The notes under the pieces were generated by a model, which saw only the letters and a list, made by a program, of their open reading frames with translations, had not been told where the DNA came from and did no database searches. The position numbers and the translations under genes are program-made. Source: Planctomycetota bacterium (GTDB lineage Bacteria; Planctomycetota; SZUA-567). Taken from it: a stretch of DNA of 47,824 bases. Shown here piece after piece: positions 31,493 to 39,257 of this stretch (position 1 is the stretch's first letter; each line of letters starts with the position of its first letter). The stretch covers positions 1 to 47,824 of the forward strand of contig JAGUZQ010000039.1 of the NCBI GenBank assembly GCA_020060765.1, in the 5' to 3' direction.

Positions 31493-31518
31493 GCGAAGTA
31501 TGCCCGTGCGGCACGCAC
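31493..31518. repeat. 26-bp repeat E, copy 2, at the AraC-family gene stop
   Basis: This is the same 26-base sequence as at 3618-3643 with one change (CCC for CCT in the centre). It directly follows the stop codon of the leftward AraC-family gene and forms the same GTGCG/CGCAC mini-hairpin. Confidence 0.75.
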
Positions 31519-32373
31519 CTAGACCCATTGGACTACGCCGGATTGGCGGAATTCCATGGGGGTCATGTCGATGGTGTGTTTGAAAACGCGGTTGAAGTGG
31601 GCGGGCGTGTCGTAACCCAGGCGCGCGGAGATTTCCTTGCCGGTGAGGTTAGTATCTTTGAGCAGACGACAGGCGGCGAGGCATTTCTGCCGGGCGATGT
31701 AGCGGTAGGGCGAGGAGCCCACGTAGCGGCCGAACACGCGGGACAGGTGTTCGCGGGAGACTTCCAGCGCGCGCGAAAGATCGGTGACGTTGATATTTTC
31801 CTCCAGGTGCGCGCCGATCCATTCCGCCGCGCGCCGCGCCAGCAGGTTGTCAGGGTCGCGGCGGCGGTAGTTCTCCTTGCTCTCAGCCAGCGCGTGGAGC
31901 AGATCCAGCACCACCCGGCTGCTCTGCGAGGCGGCGAGGATGTTTTCTTCCTCCTCGCGGTGTCGGAAGCGGAGCAGTCCCCGGATTGTATCTGAGTCGC
32001 GCGACAGGAAATAGACCGGCCCATAATTCGCCAGCAGCCCACGCACGATGGGTCTGATTTCCCCGCCGGAAAAGGTAATCCAGAGAAACTTCCACTCCTC
32101 CCGCGCCCACTCGGGATAGTAATAGGCGGTCTCGGGGTCGCGCACTTCGCAGAGGAAGCCGCTGCCTGGTTCGACCCGGTGTTCGCCCGTCGCGTCGCGG
32201 AAACAACCGGTTCCAGACAGGGAATATTTGAAGAGAAACGTCTCGTCGTTCTGGCGGTATTTTCCTTCGAGGTGGTAGGAGGTGTCGTTGCGCACTTCCT
32301 GTGCGACCACGTGCAGCAGCGGCAACCCGTAACGCGGGCCGACCGTGACCAGCTTGCTGATCCAGAGCATCAT
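31519..32373 (-). CDS. AraC-family transcriptional regulator
   Basis: The protein is about 284 residues. The N-terminal half is a cupin-like AraC ligand-binding domain (FLFKYSLSGTGCFRDATGEH then RVEPGSGFLC). The C-terminal hundred residues are the AraC double helix-turn-helix: NINVTDLSRALEVSREHLSR, FGRYVGSSPYRYIARQKCLA and ISARLGYDTPAHFNRVFKHT with the closing TPMEFR. It probably senses a sugar and controls the divergent GH4 glycosidase gene 125 bases away, a frequent arrangement. No SD is visible; ATG 32373 or 32370, or TTG 32391, could be the start. Confidence 0.88.
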   Translation of the reverse strand: MMLWISKLVTVGPRYGLPLLHVVAQEVRNDTSYHLEGKYRQNDETFLFKYSLSGTGCFRDATGEHRVEPGSGFLCEVRDPETAYYYPEWAREEWKFLWITFSGGEIRPIVRGLLANYGPVYFLSRDSDTIRGLLRFRHREEEENILAASQSSRVVLDLLHALAESKENYRRRDPDNLLARRAAEWIGAHLEENINVTDLSRALEVSREHLSRVFGRYVGSSPYRYIARQKCLAACRLLKDTNLTGKEISARLGYDTPAHFNRVFKHTIDMTPMEFRQSGVVQWV

Positions 32374-32498
32374 AATATCACATATTGGCAAGGGATATCA
32401 AAAAACGCCTCTTTCTTCCGGCGTATATCCGGCTATAGTACCCATGTCAGTGATATTTTGCAAACACATTTAGCTAATTCCAAGGAAAGGGAACAGTC

Positions 32499-33890
32499 AT
32501 GCCAAAGATCACCCTGCTGGGCGCGGGCAGCGGCTTCACCAGCCGCCTTTTCATCGACACCCTCAACATCGAGGGCATGGACAGCGGCGTCATCGGCCTG
32601 GTGGACATCGACAAGAAGCGGCTGGACATCATGGTCAAGCTGATGAACCGCGTGCTGAAGGTCATGGGCAAGGACAAGGGTTGGAAAATCGAAGCATCCA
32701 CCGACCGCAAAAAAGTCATGCCCAAGACCGACTACCTCATCAGTACCGTGGAAGTGTCGGGCGTGCAGTGCGTGCGGTTCGACAACGACATCCCTCTCAA
32801 GTACGGCATCGACCAGTGCATCGGCGACACCATCGGCCCGGGCGGGGTGATGAAAGCCCTGCGCACCCTGCCGGCCTTTATCGAAATTCTGGAAGACGCG
32901 AAAAAGCTCTGCCCCCATGCTCTTATCATGAATTACACCAACCCCATGAGTATCATGAGCCTGGGCGCGACCCGCGCCACCAGCCAGCCCTACGTCGGCC
33001 TGTGCCACTCGGTGCAGGGCTCCAGCCGCAACCTGGCGGATTACGCAGGCGTGCCATATGAGGAAATGAAGTGGAAGTGCGGCGGTATCAATCACATGGC
33101 CTGGTTCACCGAACTGACCTGGAAGGGGCACGATCTCTACCCAGTCATTATCGACGCGATGAAGAGCAAGGAAGTCTACGAGCGTGACCCAGTGCGGCTG
33201 GAAATCATGAAGGAGTTCGGTTACTTCGTCACCGAGTCGAGCGGCCACTTCTCCGAATATGTTCCTTACATCCGCAAGCGGAAGGATCTGATCAAGAAAT
33301 ACTGCCGGAAAAACTATCTCGGCGGCAGCGGTTTCTATGCCGACATGTGGCCTGCTTCCCGCGTTAATCGCGACAAGTCCAACATAGAAATAGCGCAGGG
33401 CAAAAAAGAGATCAATACCGCCAAGAGTCACGAATACGCTTCTGATATTATAGAGGCACATCTATTCAACCGTAAGAAGACCATTCACGCCAGCGTGCCC
33501 AACACCGGCCTGATTCCCAATCTGCCGTTGAACGGCGTGGTCGAGGTGGAGGTGCTGATCGACAAGAACGGTTACACCCCGACTTACTTCGGCAATCTGC
33601 CCGAACAGGTGGCGGCGCTGTGCCGCAGTAATATGGCGGTGTTTGAATTGTGCGCGCAGGGGATTCTCGCCAACGACCGCGAGGCGATTATCCATGCGAT
33701 GATGCTCGACCCGCTTTCGGCGGCGGTATGCAGCCCGGCGGAGATCCGCCAGATGGCCGAGGAACTGTTCAAGGCCGAGACCAAATATATTCCGAACTGG
33801 TGCAACAAAAAGCCGGTGGCGAAAAAGCTCCCCTTCAGGCGCGGCACTGCCAAAACCAAAAAAGCCATGATCGCCGACATCGAGGTGTGA
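32499..33890 (+). CDS. Glycoside hydrolase family 4 enzyme (alpha-galactosidase/alpha-glucosidase type)
   Basis: The 463-residue protein uses the NAD- and divalent-metal-dependent redox-elimination mechanism of family GH4. The N-terminal NAD-binding motif ITLLGAGSGFTSRL (4-17), N145-Y-T-N-P, metal-ligand Cys169 in GLCHSVQG and His199 in GGINHMAWF are all present. The CHSV and INHM forms are closest to MelA-type alpha-galactosidases and related GH4 enzymes rather than to 6-phospho-glucosidases; specificity is not certain. It is cytoplasmic and probably controlled by the divergent AraC-family regulator. AAGGAAAGGG precedes the ATG and a strong terminator follows. Confidence 0.9.
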   Translation: MPKITLLGAGSGFTSRLFIDTLNIEGMDSGVIGLVDIDKKRLDIMVKLMNRVLKVMGKDKGWKIEASTDRKKVMPKTDYLISTVEVSGVQCVRFDNDIPLKYGIDQCIGDTIGPGGVMKALRTLPAFIEILEDAKKLCPHALIMNYTNPMSIMSLGATRATSQPYVGLCHSVQGSSRNLADYAGVPYEEMKWKCGGINHMAWFTELTWKGHDLYPVIIDAMKSKEVYERDPVRLEIMKEFGYFVTESSGHFSEYVPYIRKRKDLIKKYCRKNYLGGSGFYADMWPASRVNRDKSNIEIAQGKKEINTAKSHEYASDIIEAHLFNRKKTIHASVPNTGLIPNLPLNGVVEVEVLIDKNGYTPTYFGNLPEQVAALCRSNMAVFELCAQGILANDREAIIHAMMLDPLSAAVCSPAEIRQMAEELFKAETKYIPNWCNKKPVAKKLPFRRGTAKTKKAMIADIEV

Positions 33891-33919
33891 GTCCTTGCTT
33901 CGTATTTTTCAATCCGCGA

Positions 33920-33950
33920 AAGCCCCTCCCAGGCGGGAGGGGCTTTTTTT
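33920..33950 (+). terminator. Intrinsic terminator after the GH4 gene
   Basis: AAGCCCCTCCC-AGGC-GGGAGGGGCTT followed by a T-run forms an 11-bp stem about 30 bases past the stop. Confidence 0.9.
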
Positions 33951-34023
33951 GCCTGCTTGACAAATCAACCGCCACGCATAGATTTTAAATATACACGCAA
34001 TTCCGCGTTGAAACGCGTCTCTG

Positions 34024-34044
34024 TATAATGAGTATACAGGAAGG
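34024..34044 (+). promoter_or_regulatory. -10 element and SD of the GT-C-type gene
   Basis: A perfect TATAAT (34024-34029) directly preceded by TG lies 22 bases before the start. A -35 is not clear. AGGAAGG (34038-34044) is a strong ribosome-binding site. The leader would be very short. Confidence 0.4.
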
Positions 34045-34050
34045 AATAAC

Positions 34051-35895
34051 ATGTCCCGTCTGGCGCGTGTGGCGGTATTGCTGGCGCTGGCGACGGCGGT
34101 CTGTCTGATTGCAAACGCCGTGCTGTTCCTGCCGCCCATCGGCACTGACAGCCTGATCTATCACCTCACCCTCCCCGCCCGCTGGCTGCAGGAAGGTCTG
34201 TACGCCCCGGTCGATCTGCCTTTCCACGACGGCGCGGCTGAGCACGCCCCCATGTTTCTGGAAACCGCTGCATATTTTATTCTCTACCTGACCGGCGAGG
34301 ACGGGCTGACGCAATGGTTGCAGCCGCTGCTTCATTTCGCCGGCGCCTGGTGTTTTTACGCCACGCTGCGACTGGGAAGCGCGGGGAAAAACCTGTCGCG
34401 CCTGCTGGTGGCGTCGCTGTTGATTTTTCCGCCGTTTGTCAGCAACGCGATAGTAGTGAATAACGATCTGCTGCTGGTATTCGGGGTCGCGCTTTTTTCC
34501 TACGGGTTCATGCTGTCGCGGTGGCGGAAAGAGCGGGGCGTACCGACGGCGCTGTGCGGGGTGGCGGTAATGCTGGGCGCGAAATACCTGGGCGTGATCT
34601 ACGCGCTGGCGGCGTTGTCGACGTTGGCGCTGTATCTGATTATCAGGAAATTTATTCCCGCGCAGGTGGCAGCCACGACAGGGAAAAACAGGAAAGCGCT
34701 CCCGAATCGACCAAAGTTCTGCTCCGCCGTTTTATGGTTGATCGCCTGCGGGTTGCTGGCTTGGGCGGGATATTTTTATCTGCGCAACCTGTTCACGTTC
34801 GGCAATCCTTTTTATCCGGGAACGGTTCGGCTGTTGGGCATTCAGCTTTTCCCCGGCCTGTATGACACCGGCAATCTGGTAAAACATGGCTGGACAGGGG
34901 ACGCTTTCCGCAAAATGTTTTTCCATTCTTCTGGCGATAGTTTCGGCCTGTTGTGGCCATACGCCGTTTTTTTGTGGGGCGGTTTTCTGGCAGCCGCGTT
35001 TACGTTAATACCGCGTTGGAAAAAAGAGACACGCCGGTTCTGCCTAGCCTGCGTCTTTCCGGCAACCGCGATTATTTTGTTTTTGCTCCTCGTGCCTTAT
35101 TGGTATGACCAGCGCCATCTGTTGCCGATTTATTATTCCCTGTGGCTGAGCGCCGGAATCGGGTTATCGTGTTTGTGCCGCCGCGTGCCGGGAAAACGAG
35201 CGGCAATGATTCGAACGGTCTTCCAGACGGTTTTAGCTGTCCTGTTTCTGGCGCAACTGTTTGTGCTGTGCGTCTGGCTGGAAGACTGGTTTTATTATTC
35301 GCTGGTGATCGCAATTTTCCTGGCCTGGAAAACGCAGCGGTTCAACTCAAAGGGCAAAAATAAACTGATCGCCGCCACTATCGCAATAGGTCTGGCACTG
35401 TTTGTGATGGGATTTTTCTGGCATGATTACCAGTCCCGCCGCTCCGAGGCGCGTTACCGGATTTATGCGAAATATTACTGCGCAAGCGGAAAGGCGTGGG
35501 GGCTGATCGAGCAAATCCGGTCGGCTTCGGGCAAACGATTGCTCATTGCCTATGCAGGCGACGCGGTTATGTATCCCCTTTACGGGCGGAGACTTGATAA
35601 TAAAGTTATCTATCTGCCTCTGTCTGCCGGAGATCAGCCGCAGCCGGTGGAGCTCCAGCCCGGAACTGGCGGCGGGGAAATGCCGGAAATTCTGGCCAAG
35701 GCGCGGCGCAAAAAGGTCGATGCGGAATATTGGCGGCTTCAACTGGAAAATTCCGGAGCGGAATATCTCTATCTGCACGACAACCCGTCGCGCGGCGGCG
35801 TGTCGCAAGAACTGGCTCTCATCCGCTCGCAGCCCCATCGCTTCCAAAAGTTGTTTGCCGAAAACGGGGTATATCTGTTCCGGTTTCGTCGGTAA
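34051..35895 (+). CDS. GT-C-type polytopic membrane protein (putative glycosyltransferase)
   Basis: The 614-residue protein has about ten hydrophobic helices and a C-terminal soluble domain of about 130 residues. The first periplasmic loop, after helix 1, reads LPPIGTDSLIYHLTLPARWL, with an acidic residue at the place of the catalytic Asp of GT-C enzymes such as ArnT and PMT. A later loop contains YWYDQRHLLPIYYSLWLSAG, similar to the R-H/Y-P-L motifs of this fold. It would transfer a sugar from a polyprenyl-phosphate donor to an acceptor outside the cytoplasm. Donor and acceptor are unknown. It is monocistronic between a terminator and the promoter of the next gene. Confidence 0.65.
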   Translation: MSRLARVAVLLALATAVCLIANAVLFLPPIGTDSLIYHLTLPARWLQEGLYAPVDLPFHDGAAEHAPMFLETAAYFILYLTGEDGLTQWLQPLLHFAGAWCFYATLRLGSAGKNLSRLLVASLLIFPPFVSNAIVVNNDLLLVFGVALFSYGFMLSRWRKERGVPTALCGVAVMLGAKYLGVIYALAALSTLALYLIIRKFIPAQVAATTGKNRKALPNRPKFCSAVLWLIACGLLAWAGYFYLRNLFTFGNPFYPGTVRLLGIQLFPGLYDTGNLVKHGWTGDAFRKMFFHSSGDSFGLLWPYAVFLWGGFLAAAFTLIPRWKKETRRFCLACVFPATAIILFLLLVPYWYDQRHLLPIYYSLWLSAGIGLSCLCRRVPGKRAAMIRTVFQTVLAVLFLAQLFVLCVWLEDWFYYSLVIAIFLAWKTQRFNSKGKNKLIAATIAIGLALFVMGFFWHDYQSRRSEARYRIYAKYYCASGKAWGLIEQIRSASGKRLLIAYAGDAVMYPLYGRRLDNKVIYLPLSAGDQPQPVELQPGTGGGEMPEILAKARRKKVDAEYWRLQLENSGAEYLYLHDNPSRGGVSQELALIRSQPHRFQKLFAENGVYLFRFRR

Positions 35896-35992
35896 TGGGG
35901 TTAGTGGCTCCGGGTGTCGGGAAACGGAAGAAATCGTGAAAAAATACACGATCAAGTTTAATCGGATTTATTGCCACTAACCGGCAAAATCC

Positions 35993-36021
35993 TTGACATA
36001 GGAAAGATTCCGGGTTCTAAT
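35993..36021 (+). promoter_or_regulatory. Strong sigma-70 promoter of the radical SAM gene
   Basis: Consensus TTGACA (35993-35998) and TCTAAT (36016-36021, 5 of 6) are 17 bases apart, giving a leader of about 128 bases. The rest of the 35896-36155 gap has no gene that I can support. Confidence 0.7.
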
Positions 36022-36155
36022 CTTACTTTTGTCCGGTTCCGAAACGATCAGCTTCGGAATCATGTATATTTTGCCGGACTGATGACGCGGAGTCAGGGGT
36101 TGTTTTCCGCGCCTGAGAAATACTTGCAAGACGCAAACAAAAGGAGGATGCTCCG

Positions 36156-37583
36156 GTGGTGAGTCTATCCAAGATGAAGAACTACCTGATGGCCAAGGGG
36201 ATGGAGAAGCTGATCCCCGCGCTGTCAAGCCACAGCCCGCAGACACTGGTCAACATGATCGACAAGCTGCGCGCCCACGGCGTGGAGCGGATGAAAAATA
36301 ATCACCAGGGAACCCCCGAGGAACTGGAAAGACGGGTCGAGGCGGCCAACGGCTTTTTCGAAATGGCTAAGCGCAAGATGAATTCGCTGTCTCCCTCCAC
36401 CCAGAAAAAGCTGGCTTTCAACGCTTTTTTCAACGCTATTAACCTGGGCGACGAAAAACGCGAGGAATATTTCAAGAAACACGGCGAATATCCCCCGTTC
36501 TTCCTGCTGATGAGCCCCAGCATGGCTTGCAACCTGCGCTGCTTCGGTTGCTACGCCTGGAAGTATCCCAAGGAAAAAGCCATGTCCAAGGAAAAGGTTT
36601 CGGAAATCATCACCGAAGCCAAGCAGGACATGGGCATCTATTTCATCAGCATCACCGGCGGCGAGCCTACCTTCTGGCCCCCTCTGGAGGAAGTGGTCAA
36701 GGAGCATGACGACGCGTTTTTCCAGGTCTACACCCACGGCCAGAATATCGACGAGGATACCGCCAAGCGCTGGGCCGATTACGGCAACATCTATCCCGCC
36801 ATCTCCATCGAGGGCGACGAGCAGATGACTGACGCCCGCCGCGGCAAGGGCGCGTACAAGGGCGTGATGAAGGCGATGGACAATCTCCAGAAACATGGCG
36901 TGCTGTTTGGCTTTTCGCTGACCCACACCCGGCTCAACCATGAGTTCACCTGCTCGCCGCAGTTCATCGACAACCTGATCGATCACGGCGCGGCGTTTGG
37001 CTGGTATTTCCAGTACATCCCGGTCGGGCGCGACCCGCAATTCGAGCTGGTGCCTACCGCCGGTCAGCGCGTGGAGCGGCGTCACATCATCCACCAGATC
37101 CGGAAAGAAAAGCCGATCCTGGTCTACGATTTCTGGAACGACGGCGACGCGGTCGACGGCTGCATCGCGTGGGGTCGCAAATACGTGCATATCACTTCGC
37201 TCGGTTATGTCGAGCCGTGCGTGTTCGTGCATTTTGCCAAGGACAACCTTTACGACAAGACGTTGGGCGAGGCTTTGCGCAGCGATTGTTTCCGCTATGT
37301 CCGCAGCAAGCAGCCCTTCACCAATGACCTGCGGATGCCCTGCCCCCAGATCGACCACCCCGGCATTCTGAAGCACGTGGTCGAGAAGTTCGGCATGAAG
37401 CCTTCGCACGAAGGCGCGGACTGGATCGTGAACGAACATCACGACATTATCTGCCAGAACGCGACGGCGCTGAAAGCGGCATTGGCCGAGGACGACAAAA
37501 AGCGCGGCGCGGCCTGCCCCGGTTGCGGCGGCAAACGAGTCTGCGAAGCGGCACTACTGGCTGACGACGCGGCGGGGGAATAG
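36156..37583 (+). CDS. Radical SAM/SPASM-like protein of unknown substrate
   Basis: The 475-residue protein has a charged helical N-terminus (about 1-110), a radical SAM core with C-x3-C-x2-C in SMACNLRCFGCYAWKYPKEK (about 124-143), ITGGEPTFWPP and a C-terminal region. That region has GCIAWGRKYVHITSLGYVEP followed by CVFVH, CPQIDHP, and a final zinc-finger-like CPGCGGKRVC. This pattern is shared by a widespread uncharacterised radical SAM family; HpnH-type hopanoid enzymes are a more distant alternative. AGGAGG lies 8 bases before the GTG start. A strong promoter and a 17-bp bidirectional terminator isolate it as a single-gene unit. Confidence 0.8.
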   Translation: MVSLSKMKNYLMAKGMEKLIPALSSHSPQTLVNMIDKLRAHGVERMKNNHQGTPEELERRVEAANGFFEMAKRKMNSLSPSTQKKLAFNAFFNAINLGDEKREEYFKKHGEYPPFFLLMSPSMACNLRCFGCYAWKYPKEKAMSKEKVSEIITEAKQDMGIYFISITGGEPTFWPPLEEVVKEHDDAFFQVYTHGQNIDEDTAKRWADYGNIYPAISIEGDEQMTDARRGKGAYKGVMKAMDNLQKHGVLFGFSLTHTRLNHEFTCSPQFIDNLIDHGAAFGWYFQYIPVGRDPQFELVPTAGQRVERRHIIHQIRKEKPILVYDFWNDGDAVDGCIAWGRKYVHITSLGYVEPCVFVHFAKDNLYDKTLGEALRSDCFRYVRSKQPFTNDLRMPCPQIDHPGILKHVVEKFGMKPSHEGADWIVNEHHDIICQNATALKAALAEDDKKRGAACPGCGGKRVCEAALLADDAAGE

Positions 37584-37620
37584 GCGAGGAAAAATACGCG
37601 CGAGACCGCCAAGAGTTTTG

Positions 37621-37659
37621 CACAACAAAAGCCTCCGTCATGCGGAGGCTTTTGTTGTG
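37621..37659. terminator. Long bidirectional intrinsic terminator
   Basis: CACAACAAAAGCCTCCG (37621-37637) pairs perfectly with CGGAGGCTTTTGTTGTG (37643-37659) around TCATG, a 17-bp stem with A/T-rich outer parts. Confidence 0.9.
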
Positions 37660-37714
37660 CCGTGATGCTGTAATATTGATTTAGTTAATCAGGAGATAAG
37701 CTTTCTATTTTGCG

Positions 37715-37833
37715 AATAAAGTTACGCACATCATTCCCGCGCAGGCGGGAATCCAGGAGGTGTGGCGGACGGTTTCTCCTCGGGATTCCCGCCTGCGCGG
37801 GAATGACGGTACAAGTTTTTTCCTTAATTAAAC
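37715..37833. repeat. Palindromic intergenic repeat family D, copy 3
   Basis: Two copies of a 20-base unit ATTCCCGCGCAGGCGGGAAT lie inverted at 37733-37752 and 37785-37804. The arms carry GCGC in place of GCGA and the complementary change on the other side, so pairing is kept. The right flank GACGGTACAAG, T-tract, CCTTAATTAAAC matches copies 1 and 2. It ends about 10 bases before the rimO start. Apart from this and the terminator, 37584-37843 holds nothing I recognise. Confidence 0.88.
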
Positions 37834-37843
37834 ATATGGAACA

Positions 37844-39232
37844 ATGCCTGTGAAAAAGAAGAATAAGCGCGAACGCAAACAACGAAACAGGCGCGAACCC
37901 TGGCGGGTGGCGCTGGTCAATCTGGGCTGTCCTAAAAACACGGTGGATTCGGAAACCGCGCTGGGTTTGTTACTGGAATCGGGTTTCGAACTGGCGGTGG
38001 AACCGGTTGACGCTGACCTGGTCTTAATCAACACCTGTGCTTTTATCGCTCCGGCGCGGGAAGAGAGTTACGCAGTCATTGCCGAAATCCTGGCTCATAA
38101 GGAAGAAAAACCCGCGCTGAAAGTGGCGGTTATGGGCTGCCTGACCCAACGCGAAGGCACGGCGGTGGCGGAAAGATTTCCGGCGATAGACGCCTTGTTC
38201 GGCATAGACTCTTATCAGAATTTGCCGGAAATGTGCCGGGCGTTGCTGGAATCAAATCCCGGACAAATCCCGGTCTGCGGCCAGGTGCGGACTCCCGCTA
38301 CCGGTGCCAGCGTGGAAGGAACCAGACTGCTGACCACTCCGGAATCATACGCATATCTGCGTTTGGCGGAAGGCTGCGACAATCTCTGTTCCTATTGCGC
38401 CATACCATTAATCCGGGGGCATCTGCGCAGTCGTCCCGAGGAAAATATTCTGGCCGAAGCCGCAATGCTGGCGGAAAACGGCGCGCAGGAACTGGTGCTG
38501 GTGGCGCAAGACATCACCGCTTACGGACGGGAGACCGACGGCAAGTCGCATCTGGCGCAACTGCTGCGGAAAATATTGGACTGTACCAATGACGTATGGA
38601 TCAGATTGCTCTATGCCCATCCCGCCGGTTTGGACGATCAAACCATCGAGTTGCTTGCTGACGAGCCGCGTCTGTGCGGATACCTGGATCTGCCGGTGCA
38701 ACATATAAATACGCGCATCTTGCATAAGATGAATCGCCACTATGACCGGGCGAAAGTGGAAAGCGTTTTGGAAAATATCAGAAAGAAACTGCCGAGCGCG
38801 GTATTGCGATCGACAGTTATTGTTGGTTTTCCGGGAGAAACCGCGAAAGAATTCGACGAATTGCTGCAATTTGTAAAGGCTGGACATTTCCAGCATCTGG
38901 GCGCATTCGGCTATTCCCCCGAAATCGGCACCAAAGCGGCGGAACTGGGGGAAATGTTGCCGGAAAGCGAAATAGAACAGCGCCTGGACGCCGTTTTGCT
39001 GGCGCAGCAGGAAAACGCGTTCAAATGGCTGGATTCGCGGCTGGGAAAAACCGGGGAAATCCTGGTAGACAGGCAGCTTTCGCAAAACCTCTGGGAAGGC
39101 CGCAGCGTAGCCGAAGCGCCGGAGGTGGATAACGTTATATTAATCAATAGTACAAAAATTTTATCCGGCAGACGAATTCGTGCTTGCCTAACTGCCAGAG
39201 ATGGTTATGATATTAAGGCGGAACCGGCCTGA
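37844..39232 (+). CDS. rimO: Ribosomal protein S12 methylthiotransferase RimO
   Basis: The 462-residue protein has the three-domain plan of methylthiotransferases. The N-terminal UPF0004 domain (after a basic 18-residue extension) contributes cysteines in VNLGCPKNTVDSE, INTCAF and VMGCLTQRE. The radical SAM domain has LAEGCDNLCSYCAIPLIRG (C-x3-C-x2-C), and a C-terminal TRAM-like segment follows. NLGCPKN-x-VDSE and the CAIP-IRG form separate RimO from MiaB. It adds a methylthio group to the conserved Asp of ribosomal protein S12. The start abuts repeat D3 and has only a weak SD (GGA). Confidence 0.93.
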   Translation: MPVKKKNKRERKQRNRREPWRVALVNLGCPKNTVDSETALGLLLESGFELAVEPVDADLVLINTCAFIAPAREESYAVIAEILAHKEEKPALKVAVMGCLTQREGTAVAERFPAIDALFGIDSYQNLPEMCRALLESNPGQIPVCGQVRTPATGASVEGTRLLTTPESYAYLRLAEGCDNLCSYCAIPLIRGHLRSRPEENILAEAAMLAENGAQELVLVAQDITAYGRETDGKSHLAQLLRKILDCTNDVWIRLLYAHPAGLDDQTIELLADEPRLCGYLDLPVQHINTRILHKMNRHYDRAKVESVLENIRKKLPSAVLRSTVIVGFPGETAKEFDELLQFVKAGHFQHLGAFGYSPEIGTKAAELGEMLPESEIEQRLDAVLLAQQENAFKWLDSRLGKTGEILVDRQLSQNLWEGRSVAEAPEVDNVILINSTKILSGRRIRACLTARDGYDIKAEPA

Positions 39233-39257
39233 GGAAGTCAGGCCTTAAATTGTTTTT

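Noticed and set aside
35971..36162. A 63-codon open frame upstream of the radical SAM gene
   Set aside because: It begins before and runs through the strong promoter at 35993-36021 and ends over the radical SAM start; no SD and no protein-like composition.
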